Assembly: GCA_020061465.1 (NCBI GenBank)
Contig: JAGUYG010000023.1
Location: forward strand, 1-51,538
Origin: Ignavibacteriales bacterium
GTDB taxonomy: Bacteria > Bacteroidota > Ignavibacteria > Ignavibacteriales > Ignavibacteriaceae
Reading direction: 5' to 3'
DNA length: 51,538 bases
Positions 1 to 8,442 of the stretch are shown here, one piece after another. Position numbers and translations under genes: made by a program. Within the stretch, counting starts at the first letter, position 1, and every line of letters starts with the position of its first letter. Below the pieces are notes generated by a model, which ran no database searches, was not told where the DNA came from, and saw nothing but the letters and a program-made list of their open reading frames with translations.

Positions 1-1
1 C

Positions 2-1054
2 GGCTGGGTTGAGGTTACTAATCAAGTTGGTGAAACCATTCTGCCGGAGGATTCTTACACTACCATTATTAAGTTTGTTGCAGGGGCAAATGCCACCGGC
101 ACTGTTTGGGCTGATGACTTCATGTTCTACGGCAGAACAGGTTGGGCTGGACAGAACTGGAATACTCAGGTTGGTGTACCTACCGGCTGGTTCTATTGGT
201 TACCCCCTGCCGGTGGTAATGACGGGCAGTTATCTGATGGTTATCAGAGAACTAAGATAACAAGTGAAACTGCTTATCACGGATTATACTCCTTGAAGTT
301 TGAAAATCTTGACGGTACTCATGACGGGTTTGTGGGCACAAGAAAATATCCGCTAAAAAGTGGTGCCGGTAAACAGATAAAAAAAGAATCCTATGACATT
401 ACAGAGCTTGCAGATGTTAATCCCGGTGATGTGCTCAGAGTAAGCGTATGGATAAAAGCCGAAGGGTTATATCCTGACTCTGTTGCAGCAGTTGGTGATC
501 AATGGTCAATTGCCATAACGCCCATATTCCATGATAAAATTGGCAACAATGCAGGCTGGGGTGAAATTTGGGCAAGCGATATTCCGTTAGTCTTCCCCCA
601 TGTAACTAACTTTGACTGGACACAATACTATGTCGATGTACCGGTTCACGAAAATGCTGTATCGTTTCATGTAAGACTGCATCCTCTTGGCAGATTTAGA
701 GGAACAGTTTGGTTTGATCAGTTAGAAATCAGAAAAATCAATCCAACAGATGTAAATGATAAAGAAATGATACCGGTTACATACAATCTGTTCCAAAATT
801 ATCCCAATCCGTTTAATCCCTCTACCACCATAAGTTATTCGATACCGGAACAGGCGGTAGTTAAAATAAAGATATACGATATCCTCGGAACGGAAATAAA
901 AACGCTAATTAATATGGAACAATACGCTGGTGTCTATAATATTTATTGGAACGGCGATAATAATTATGGCGTTAAGATATCAAGCGGAACATATATTTAC
1001 AGAATCGAAGCAGGTAATTTTGTTCAATCAAAGAAAATGATTCTGTTGAAATAA
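2..1054 (+). CDS. T9SS-exported surface protein, 3' part (5' end outside window)
   Basis: The frame is open from position 2 with no stop, so this is the C-terminal part (about 350 residues) of a longer protein. The last ~90 residues form a type IX secretion type A sorting domain: FQNYPNPFNPSTTISYSIPE begins near visible residue 264 and is followed by the usual IYDILG, SSGTYIYRI and KKMILLK blocks. Cargo with this domain is exported by T9SS and attached to the cell surface or released. The preceding part is rich in aromatic residues, with W..D and VWFDQLEIRK stretches like a beta-sandwich carbohydrate-binding module; that reading is inference and no catalytic domain is visible. A terminator-like hairpin follows the stop, so it is probably a separate transcription unit from the TonB receptor operon downstream. 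Confidence 0.85.
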   Translation, partial: GWVEVTNQVGETILPEDSYTTIIKFVAGANATGTVWADDFMFYGRTGWAGQNWNTQVGVPTGWFYWLPPAGGNDGQLSDGYQRTKITSETAYHGLYSLKFENLDGTHDGFVGTRKYPLKSGAGKQIKKESYDITELADVNPGDVLRVSVWIKAEGLYPDSVAAVGDQWSIAITPIFHDKIGNNAGWGEIWASDIPLVFPHVTNFDWTQYYVDVPVHENAVSFHVRLHPLGRFRGTVWFDQLEIRKINPTDVNDKEMIPVTYNLFQNYPNPFNPSTTISYSIPEQAVVKIKIYDILGTEIKTLINMEQYAGVYNIYWNGDNNYGVKISSGTYIYRIEAGNFVQSKKMILLK

Positions 1055-1083
1055 TGCGTCGATAAAACCTGTATTGTCTTAAA

Positions 1084-1113
1084 GGGCGCATAGAAATGTG
1101 CGCCCTCTGTTTA
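1084..1113 (+). terminator. Probable rho-independent terminator after the T9SS protein gene
   Basis: A perfect 7-bp GC-rich stem (GGGCGCA at 1084-1090 pairing with TGCGCCC at 1099-1105) with an 8-nt loop is followed by CTCTGTTT, about 30 nt after the stop codon of the upstream gene. The T tract is interrupted, so efficiency is uncertain. Confidence 0.55.
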
Positions 1114-1245
1114 TGATCTTAACTCATGTTACGCAGAGAAGTTCGTAACGTAGAGATGACATCTTAAGTTACATTGCACAAAATTTAGAGATGATATATT
1201 TTGGTTTGTCATCTGACAAAGAATGATATTATATGTTATGAGGTT

Positions 1246-1273
1246 GTAGAGACGGGGCATGCCCCGTCTCTAC
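1246..1273. repeat. Perfect 28-nt palindrome (REP/MITE-like element)
   Basis: The 14-nt half GTAGAGACGGGGCA at 1246-1259 is followed directly by its exact reverse complement at 1260-1273, giving an uninterrupted palindrome. It is much more GC-rich than its surroundings. Elements with TAGAGACG ends and a GC-rich centre are known as dispersed short palindromes in several bacterial phyla. Whether this one is dispersed in this genome cannot be judged from a single copy; no other copy is in the window. Confidence 0.8.
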
Positions 1274-1345
1274 GTCGAGATGCGTAAATTTTATTTGTAC
1301 TGATAAGTTAATAGGAATCAGATAATTCTATAATAATAGGAAACC

Positions 1346-1374
1346 TTTACTTGATTGATGGGTTTTTTTATAAT
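1346..1374 (+). promoter_or_regulatory. Possible promoter of the TonB receptor/glycan operon
   Basis: TTTACT (1346-1351), a 17-nt spacer and a perfect TATAAT (1369-1374) lie about 70 nt before the receptor start. Bacteroidota primary sigma factors often prefer a different -7 motif (TAnnTTTG), so this sigma70-like match is only suggestive. Confidence 0.3.
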
Positions 1375-1445
1375 TACAATAATTTCTGCGTGGTGTGAAA
1401 TTTTTAGTTTCTTATTTGGCAAAAACAAACTAAAGGGTGAATGTA

Positions 1446-4121
1446 ATGTTCACTAAATTTTTTCAATGCCTTTTGATATTCTGCTATTTAACAAGCATAG
1501 CTTTATATGCAGGAACAACAGGAAAAATAGCCGGGAAGATAAAAGATAAAGTAACCGGCGAACCGCTCATCGGTGTAAATGTAATTTTAGTCGGGACGCA
1601 AATGGGCGCCGCCTCCAACATCGACGGTGAATATTTTATTATTAATATCCCGCCCGGTACATACGAATTAAGATTTTCACTAATAGGCTACTCAACTCAG
1701 CTAATACAAAATGTTAGAGTTTCGGTAGATCAAACAACCAAAGTTGACGTCGATCTATCTGAACAGGCAGTAGAGATTGAAGATATAATTGTATCCGCAG
1801 AGAGACCTATAGTACGAAAAGACCTTACTTCAACTGAAGCAAAGATTAGTGGTGAAGATATTTCAATGCTTCCCATTGAAGATGTACAGTCGATAGTAAA
1901 TCTTCAAGCCGGTGTAGTGGACGGACACTTTAGAGGAGGAAGAGCTAACGAAGTAAAATATTTAATAGACGGTGTTGCGGTAAATAATGCTTTCACAGGA
2001 AATTTTTCTCTTCAAGCAGAAGTGAACAGCATAGAGGAAGTACAAGTGCTTACCGGTACTTTTAATGCGGAATACGGTGAAGCCTTGTCAGGGATTGTAA
2101 ATCAGGTAACTAAAATCGCATCCGATAGATATGAAGGAGACTTTTCATTTTATTCGGGAGATTATTTGAGCTCCCGGAAAAATGTTTATACAAACATTAA
2201 TAACATTTCCCCGAAAGATGTCTACAATGTTCAAGGATTCTTAAGCGGACCTATCCCCGGCGTAGAGAATTTCCTTAAGTTTTTCATTTCCGGAAGATAT
2301 AATTACAACGACGGATTCGTGTACGGCAGAAGGATGTTCAATCCTTCCGACTCATCTGACTTTTCTGCTAATGATCCGAATGAATGGTACATCGGTGCAA
2401 CCGGTGACGACAAATATGTTCCGATGAATTACAGTAAAAGATTGACACTGCAGGGTAAGCTTGCGTTGAACGTCGGACTTGGAAGAGGAATTGTGCTCAG
2501 CGGTTTATATCAAGATATTGAATACAAAGACTACAACCACAGGTTTAAGTTAAATCCCAACGGCAATTACACAAAGTTTAACAACAGTTTTTTGGGCAGC
2601 ATCGGCTATACACACGTATTCAGCAATGCGGCTTTTATCGATTTTATCGGATCCGGGTTTATTAATAAATACAAACAGTATGTTTTTGAAAACCCGCTTG
2701 ACCCGCGCTATGTAAAACCGGAAAGGATGCGCGACGTAAGTGGTAACGCCTTTTTAACCGGCGGCACTGAAAATTGGCATTTCAATCATACAACTTCAAC
2801 TTATACTTTTAAGAGCGATCTTACGTGGCAATTAAACCAAATTCATCAAATAAAAACAGGTATTGAATATAAATTTCATGATATTCAGTATGAAAATTTC
2901 CAAATTATGCTTGATCCTACAACAGGATATCAACCGACTTTGCCAACACCTGGGGCATTTAATTATAATACTTACCAAGCTAATCCATATCAATTCGCTT
3001 ACTATATACAGGATAAAATTGAGCTTGATTATTTAATCGTTAATGTGGGATTAAGATTTGACTTCTTCGAGCCTGACGGAAAATATTTAAAAGATCCTAA
3101 CAGAATTTCCTTGCTTGATGAAATGTTACCGCCGTTTCCCGATTCTTTAATGGAAAAGTCTAAATCGAAATATCAGATTAGTCCAAGAATCGGAATCTCT
3201 TATCCCATTACCGAAAGAGGGGCGATACATCTTTCTTACGGACATTTCTTCCAAATTCCGCCGTTTGAAAATCTATACCGCAATCCGAACTTCAGAATAC
3301 CGTTAACCGGCGACTTCCCTGAGAACGTCGGAAATACCATTGGAAATTCAGACCTTGAGGCTCAACAAACTATAATGTATGAAATCGGTTTACAGCAGGA
3401 GTTAACTAAAGATATTGGTTTTACTCTAACCGGTTATTACAAAGACATAAGAAATTTATTGGGAACAGAAATTCACATTAAACAAGAATTTAAAAAATTC
3501 AGCAAATTGATAAACCGGGATTACGGCGCAGTAAAGGGATTAACCGTTTCATTCAATAAGAGATTCAGCGGCGGCTTTAGCGCAAATATGGATTATACGT
3601 ATCAGATTGCTAAAGGCAATGCATCGGATCCTAACGATGCATTCTACAAAGCGCAAGCTAATCCGCCAATAGAAGCGAACAAACAATTAGTCCCCTTGAA
3701 TTGGGATAGAAGACATTCATTAAACTTTACATTAACTGCCGGCACTCCCGGCGATTTAATTGCAAGCTTTATCGGTAGATTAGGATCGGGGCTGCCGTAT
3801 ACACCTTCAATTCAAAATCAGAGAACAGGGCTTGAAAACAGTGACAGCAAACCGGGCATATTCAATGTGGATATGTACATAACGAAATATTTAAAATTAT
3901 TTGGAAAACAATTTTCTGTTTTTGCTAAAGTTTATAATTTATTCGATACAGCAAATGAGCAGGATGTTTTTGGCGATACGGGCAGAGCCGGCTATACTCT
4001 CGAATTAACACGTGCGCAAGAAGCTCCGCGCGGAGCTAATACTATAGAGGAATACTTTACCCGTCCCGATTTTTTTTCTTCCCCAAGACAAATAATTATC
4101 GGGGCATCTGTTTCTTTTTAA
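1446..4121 (+). CDS. TonB-dependent outer membrane receptor (CarboxypepD_reg-like N-terminal domain)
   Basis: This 891-residue outer membrane receptor would take up a large ligand, here perhaps an oligosaccharide or glycopeptide, using TonB energy. Order of parts: signal peptide (residues 1-22), carboxypeptidase-regulatory-like beta-sandwich (about 25-110, GKIAGKIKDKVTGEPLIGVNV), a TonB-box-like EDIIVSAERP segment, plug domain (about 115-225, with LIDGVAVN and EYGEALSGIVNQVTK) and a long beta barrel ending in an aromatic residue (SVSF). I chose ATG 1446, which has AAGGGTGA just upstream; a GTG at 1437 is in frame but would overlap that ribosome binding site. The N-terminal domain and plug are as in SusC-type receptors, but no SusD gene lies beside it. 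It is the first gene of a long tightly packed operon. The substrate is not shown by the sequence. Confidence 0.9.
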   Translation: MFTKFFQCLLIFCYLTSIALYAGTTGKIAGKIKDKVTGEPLIGVNVILVGTQMGAASNIDGEYFIINIPPGTYELRFSLIGYSTQLIQNVRVSVDQTTKVDVDLSEQAVEIEDIIVSAERPIVRKDLTSTEAKISGEDISMLPIEDVQSIVNLQAGVVDGHFRGGRANEVKYLIDGVAVNNAFTGNFSLQAEVNSIEEVQVLTGTFNAEYGEALSGIVNQVTKIASDRYEGDFSFYSGDYLSSRKNVYTNINNISPKDVYNVQGFLSGPIPGVENFLKFFISGRYNYNDGFVYGRRMFNPSDSSDFSANDPNEWYIGATGDDKYVPMNYSKRLTLQGKLALNVGLGRGIVLSGLYQDIEYKDYNHRFKLNPNGNYTKFNNSFLGSIGYTHVFSNAAFIDFIGSGFINKYKQYVFENPLDPRYVKPERMRDVSGNAFLTGGTENWHFNHTTSTYTFKSDLTWQLNQIHQIKTGIEYKFHDIQYENFQIMLDPTTGYQPTLPTPGAFNYNTYQANPYQFAYYIQDKIELDYLIVNVGLRFDFFEPDGKYLKDPNRISLLDEMLPPFPDSLMEKSKSKYQISPRIGISYPITERGAIHLSYGHFFQIPPFENLYRNPNFRIPLTGDFPENVGNTIGNSDLEAQQTIMYEIGLQQELTKDIGFTLTGYYKDIRNLLGTEIHIKQEFKKFSKLINRDYGAVKGLTVSFNKRFSGGFSANMDYTYQIAKGNASDPNDAFYKAQANPPIEANKQLVPLNWDRRHSLNFTLTAGTPGDLIASFIGRLGSGLPYTPSIQNQRTGLENSDSKPGIFNVDMYITKYLKLFGKQFSVFAKVYNLFDTANEQDVFGDTGRAGYTLELTRAQEAPRGANTIEEYFTRPDFFSSPRQIIIGASVSF

Positions 4122-4139
4122 ATGTGAATTAGAGGAGGA

Positions 4140-7100
4140 ATGAAAGTGCAACAGAGCGAATCAAAAAAATTATTATATGCGGTTGTGTTGTTATTCTTTT
4201 TTACAGGAAATGTTTTCGCTCAAAGACTTGTGGATAAAAATAAAGGCGACCACAACCAAACTCGAAAAGGGTTTATGGACGGTAACCTTGTTGCAACTGT
4301 TTATTATAATTTTGGGCAGGTTGCTGATTGGCTAAATGAGCCCAGCAGAAGCGGCGTTTGGCCAAAAGGAACCAACCACACTTACGTTGATGGGGTTGCC
4401 ATTATCGTTCAAGCTGAGGCTCAAGACCCATCAGGAAAAATAATTCATCCGCTTGAAACTAATTATTACGAATTTACCCGGTACGACCCGGCAACAGGAG
4501 TAACTTACGGCTGGTGGTCTCTCCCAGGCTATGCTGCCCCCTACTCTTCTTCACCCGCAAGAAACGATGACCCGGCAACATGGCCTTCAGTTTGGCCCGA
4601 CCGCCCTTCGGACTGGGATAATTTTTGGAATGGCTTCTTCGGTAAAGGTGTGCAGAATGCAGATGTAGAAACTTTCTTTGTCTTTGATGACCATCTTGAT
4701 AGAGAATACTGGCTTAAGAACAATTATCAACCTGATAGAGACGATCCTTCACGCGGCGGCTTGGGAATGCAGGTTAAGGCAAGAGGTTTCCAATGGTCTC
4801 AAGTGTTAGCCGAAGATAACATATTCTGGTACTATGAAATAACAAATATGAGCACAACTGATTATCCGAAAACTTTGTTCGCTCAATACATCGATTGGGG
4901 AATTGGCGGGCACGATAATTCTTCAAACAATGCGGGTGACTATGATGAATTGCTCGATATGTCTTATGCCTGGTCTACCGTTCCTTTCGGCAGCCCCGGA
5001 AACTGGAGCCCCGTGGGATTATGCGGATACGCATTCCTCGAAAGCCCCGGAATTGACGATGATAGAATTGATAACGATAAGGATGGCTTAACCGATGAAA
5101 GAAGGGACAACGAAGCCAAAATTTTTATTACAGATCCAAATAACGATCCTTTCATTGTAAATGTTCTCCGCGATACTACCAACTTCAAAATATTTTACGG
5201 AAGATCATGGCAACCGCATTGGGATGCCGATGAAAACGCAAATTGGAGACCATATACTGATGTAAATGAAAACGGGCAGTGGGATAATGGTGAACCCTTA
5301 AATGACGATGTTGGAACTGATGGGATTGGTCCCTTTGATGAAGGATATACAGGGCCCGATCCGGATGGTACCGAGGGAAACGGCAGACCTGACCAGGGAG
5401 AACCTAATTTTGGTATACTCGATAAAGATGAATCCGATCAGCTTGGTTTAACAGGCTTTGCAATTTTCCCTGTTCATAAATATGAACTTAATAGAGATGA
5501 GGAAAATTGGAAAGTTCTTTCCGGATTACCGGAACCGCACGGACAAACTTTAGTGGGGGTTAATCTTGCAAATTACTTTTCTTCGTACCTTTTCCATCTC
5601 CATGGCAGGGATACATATTCAATTGAAATTGGCGAGCCTCAGGAAGCAGGCGAAACTGAGAGATTTTCAATGGCATTAATTTTTGGAATTGATAAAGACG
5701 ATCTGTTCCGGCGTAAGAGAACTGTGCAGCAGATTTACAACGCTAATTATCGTTTCGCAAAACCGCCGGAAAAGCCAATAATAAAAGCTATTGCAGGCGA
5801 TAAAAAAGTAACTCTATATTGGGATGACCGGGCTGAAAGAACATTCGATGCTTTCTATCAAAAATATAATTTTGAAGGCTACCGGATTTATCGTGCTACC
5901 GAGCCGAACTTTCTCGAAAACAAAATTATTACCGATGCTTACGGCAAGCCCACATTCAGAAAAGCTCTTGCACAGTTCGATATAGTGAATGGAGTTAAGG
6001 GACTTCACCCGATTGATGTGAACGGTGCACTATTTTATCTTGGAGACGATACCGGCTTACGACATTCTTTTATCGATACAACAGTTGAGAATGGGCAGAC
6101 TTACTACTATGCAGTAGCTGCTTACGACCAGGGATTTACGCGCACTACAATTGAGGGCGAGTTTGAAGGAATACCTCCCTCAGAAACTACAACGATAATT
6201 AAGAAAGATATTAGTGGCAATCTTAAAACCGATATTAATACTGCGGCTGTAACCCCGAGAGCTCCTGCGGCAGGATACATTGCCCCCGAAATAAAAAACT
6301 TCACCGGCAGCGGTCCGGGAACCGGCAAAGTTTCGGTTCAAGTGCTCGATCCGGATTCTATTAAAAACTATCACCATTATAGATTAGAGTTTAAAAACGA
6401 TTCGAGATATAATAATCACCCCAGACCATGGTATAGATTGATCGATTACGCCGACAACGACACACTATTTCAGTTTACTCAAATGGAATCCGATGCAGTT
6501 ACTACAGGCGTATTGCACGGATTTTCTGTAGAAATAAAAAATGATTCGTTGGTTGCTGTAGATTTTGACAAAACGAAATGGAAAACCGGAAACAGCAATT
6601 ATATTGTTCGGGTTGGATTTGATGATCGTTATGCCGCAGCATACGGCGGCAGAAGAGTTGATTATCCCGGCGACTTTGAAATTCAACTGCTTGAGCCCGG
6701 ACAAGGAGAAATGGGTTTTCCGGCTACTTCATTCAGCCCGCCGAATCCTTCAAACATCAGGGTAAAAAATCTAACAGATAATATTGATAATCAGCCTTTC
6801 ATCTTTAGAGATGTTAACAAGGATGGAATTTTCAACGAGGACGATGCGGTCTTTATTGTATTCGGAGATTCAATTGATAAACCCCCTACAACTTTTGCCA
6901 ATTTGAAGGTGAGCTGGTCGATTACATTAATTAAAGACACAACAATTGCAGAGAAAAATCAAAGACCGCCGCAGATAGGAGATGTATATAAGGTTGTTAC
7001 TCATAAGCCTTTCCGGCAGGGAGAATATTTTGAATTTTCAACGCAAGCACAAGGTTTTGATAAATCAAAAGCCGCAAGCGATTTGGATAAAATTGCTGTT

Positions 7101-7394
7101 GTTCCAAATCCTTATGTCGGTGCTGCTTCATGGGAACCGGCAACCGTAGAGATGGGCAGAGGTGAAAGACGTATTTACTTTATTCATCTTCCTGCTGAAT
7201 GCACAATAAGAATTTATACTATCAGCGGGAAGCATGTACAAACGATAGAACACAAAAGTTCATTAGATGATGGACAGGAAGCGTGGAATTTGGTTTCAAA
7301 AGATGGGATGGATATTTCATACGGTATTTATGTGTTTCATGTAGATGCCCCGGGTATAGGGGAAAAAATTGGCAAGTTTGCAATCATTAAATAA
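4140..7394 (+). CDS. Large secreted surface protein with FN3-like domain and T9SS-type C-terminus
   Basis: This 1084-residue protein follows the receptor by 18 nt and has a strong Shine-Dalgarno sequence (GAGGAGG directly before ATG). Residues 1-27 are a signal peptide (LLFFFTGNVFAQ). No lipobox is seen. Asp-rich, calcium-loop-like stretches occur near residue 307 (DDRIDNDKDGLTDERRD), 375 (DVNENGQWDNGEP) and 891 (DVNKDGIFNEDDA). A fibronectin type III-like segment starts near 541 (KPIIKAIAGDKKVTLYWDD ... EGYRIYRAT). The last ~90 residues (VVPNPYVGAASWEP ... IYTISGKHV ... GIYVFHVD ... GKFAIIK) resemble a T9SS type A sorting domain. No enzymatic motif is recognised. Its place between a TonB receptor and a PorV-like protein suggests a surface-exposed partner of the receptor, occupying the position a SusD would hold in Bacteroidetes loci; that is inference. 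Confidence 0.8.
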   Translation: MKVQQSESKKLLYAVVLLFFFTGNVFAQRLVDKNKGDHNQTRKGFMDGNLVATVYYNFGQVADWLNEPSRSGVWPKGTNHTYVDGVAIIVQAEAQDPSGKIIHPLETNYYEFTRYDPATGVTYGWWSLPGYAAPYSSSPARNDDPATWPSVWPDRPSDWDNFWNGFFGKGVQNADVETFFVFDDHLDREYWLKNNYQPDRDDPSRGGLGMQVKARGFQWSQVLAEDNIFWYYEITNMSTTDYPKTLFAQYIDWGIGGHDNSSNNAGDYDELLDMSYAWSTVPFGSPGNWSPVGLCGYAFLESPGIDDDRIDNDKDGLTDERRDNEAKIFITDPNNDPFIVNVLRDTTNFKIFYGRSWQPHWDADENANWRPYTDVNENGQWDNGEPLNDDVGTDGIGPFDEGYTGPDPDGTEGNGRPDQGEPNFGILDKDESDQLGLTGFAIFPVHKYELNRDEENWKVLSGLPEPHGQTLVGVNLANYFSSYLFHLHGRDTYSIEIGEPQEAGETERFSMALIFGIDKDDLFRRKRTVQQIYNANYRFAKPPEKPIIKAIAGDKKVTLYWDDRAERTFDAFYQKYNFEGYRIYRATEPNFLENKIITDAYGKPTFRKALAQFDIVNGVKGLHPIDVNGALFYLGDDTGLRHSFIDTTVENGQTYYYAVAAYDQGFTRTTIEGEFEGIPPSETTTIIKKDISGNLKTDINTAAVTPRAPAAGYIAPEIKNFTGSGPGTGKVSVQVLDPDSIKNYHHYRLEFKNDSRYNNHPRPWYRLIDYADNDTLFQFTQMESDAVTTGVLHGFSVEIKNDSLVAVDFDKTKWKTGNSNYIVRVGFDDRYAAAYGGRRVDYPGDFEIQLLEPGQGEMGFPATSFSPPNPSNIRVKNLTDNIDNQPFIFRDVNKDGIFNEDDAVFIVFGDSIDKPPTTFANLKVSWSITLIKDTTIAEKNQRPPQIGDVYKVVTHKPFRQGEYFEFSTQAQGFDKSKAASDLDKIAVVPNPYVGAASWEPATVEMGRGERRIYFIHLPAECTIRIYTISGKHVQTIEHKSSLDDGQEAWNLVSKDGMDISYGIYVFHVDAPGIGEKIGKFAIIK

Positions 7395-7410
7395 TATTTT
7401 AGAGGCGAAT

Positions 7411-8442
7411 ATGTCGAATAAGTTATTCGCAAAACTTTTACTTTGCATTTTAATGCTGCCCGGTATTTTTGTAATGGGACAAAAAATATCGAAGGCAGGT
7501 ACAAGCGCTGCAAGTTTCCTGGAAATAACGGCAGGCGCAAGTGCGCAGGGTATGGGCGGCGCTTATGTCAGCATTGCCGATGATGCTTCTGCTTTATATT
7601 GGAATGCCGCCGGAATTTCACGTCTTGCACTAAGAGAAGTAATATTGGTTCACACTAACTGGATTGCTGAAACAAATTTTGATTTTGCCGGCTTAGTAAT
7701 TCCACTTGAAGAATTCGGTACTTTAGGCTTAAGCTTTACCTCTCTTTCGATGGAAGATATGAAAGTAAGAACGGTTGAAAAACCCGAAGGCACCGGCGAA
7801 TATTTCAGCGCCGGGGATATTGCTGTGGGTCTTTCTTATGCAAGACAATTAACCGACCGCTTTTCAATAGGATTTAGTGTAAAATACGTTCAGCAAAAAA
7901 TTTGGCACATGTCGGCTTCTGCATTCGCATTAGATATCGGAACATTGTTTAGAACCGATTTGTTCGGGGGAATGGTTATTGGTGCTTCGATGTCTAACTT
8001 CGGAACTCCGCTGAAACTTGAAGGCAGAGACGCCAGATACTTTATCAGAGTAGATGATACAAAACAAGGATCGAATGATAGAATTCCTACTAATATTGAA
8101 TTAGATAGCTGGGATTTGCCGCTGCTATTTCAAATTGGAGTTTCTACAAATGTATTTAATACGGATGATTATAAAATAAAAGTTGCCGCCGATGTTATTC
8201 ATCCGAGTAATAATTACCAAAGTATGAATACAGGTGCCGAATTTTCATTTAAAGACTTTCTGTTTATCCGCGGCGGATATCAATCTCTTTTTCTTAGAGA
8301 ATCTGAAGGCGGTCTATCGTTCGGCATGGGTATAAATTCTAAAATGCTCTTTAGCGATGCGATGGTTAACTTCGATTACGCATTCAGAGATTTCGGAAGA
8401 TTAAAAAATATTCACACTTTTTCATTGGGCATAAGGTTTTAA
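7411..8442 (+). CDS. PorV/PorQ family outer membrane beta-barrel protein
   Basis: This 343-residue protein has a signal peptide (LLLCILMLPGIFVMG) and then the family hallmark SAASFLEITAGASAQGMGGAYVSIADDASALYWNAAG, read at about residues 29-65 as consecutive short blocks, followed by amphipathic beta strands and a C-terminal FSLGIRF. PorV shuttles T9SS cargo to the attachment machinery and PorQ is a related family; both are FadL-like barrels. I use ATG 7411 (AGAGGCGAAT upstream). The longer frame back to 7369 would overlap the previous gene and spoil the signal peptide. Being directly downstream of a T9SS-like surface protein suggests a dedicated shuttle or anchor for that cargo rather than the housekeeping PorV; this is inference. 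Confidence 0.82.
   Translation: MSNKLFAKLLLCILMLPGIFVMGQKISKAGTSAASFLEITAGASAQGMGGAYVSIADDASALYWNAAGISRLALREVILVHTNWIAETNFDFAGLVIPLEEFGTLGLSFTSLSMEDMKVRTVEKPEGTGEYFSAGDIAVGLSYARQLTDRFSIGFSVKYVQQKIWHMSASAFALDIGTLFRTDLFGGMVIGASMSNFGTPLKLEGRDARYFIRVDDTKQGSNDRIPTNIELDSWDLPLLFQIGVSTNVFNTDDYKIKVAADVIHPSNNYQSMNTGAEFSFKDFLFIRGGYQSLFLRESEGGLSFGMGINSKMLFSDAMVNFDYAFRDFGRLKNIHTFSLGIRF

Larger units (their letters stand above)
1055..1445. other. Intergenic region upstream of the TonB receptor operon
   Basis: There is no gene in this 391-nt stretch. It holds the terminator-like hairpin at 1084-1113, a perfect 28-nt palindrome at 1246-1273 and a possible promoter at 1346-1374. Short degenerate 'GTAGAGATGA'-like words occur around 1150 and 1190, outside the palindrome. 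No tRNA-like or riboswitch-like structure was recognised. Confidence 0.6.

Noticed and set aside
9..260. 83-codon frame at the window start
   Set aside because: Position 2 frame continues without stop into the T9SS sorting domain and is the real coding frame.
1437..1445. GTG start giving three extra residues to the TonB receptor
   Set aside because: The GTG overlaps the AAGGGTGA ribosome binding site; ATG 1446 has proper spacing.
5058..5420. Asp-rich loops in the surface protein considered as true EF-hand or dockerin domains
   Set aside because: The loops look calcium-binding but the paired helices or duplicated dockerin spacing are not clear, so only 'calcium-loop-like' is claimed.
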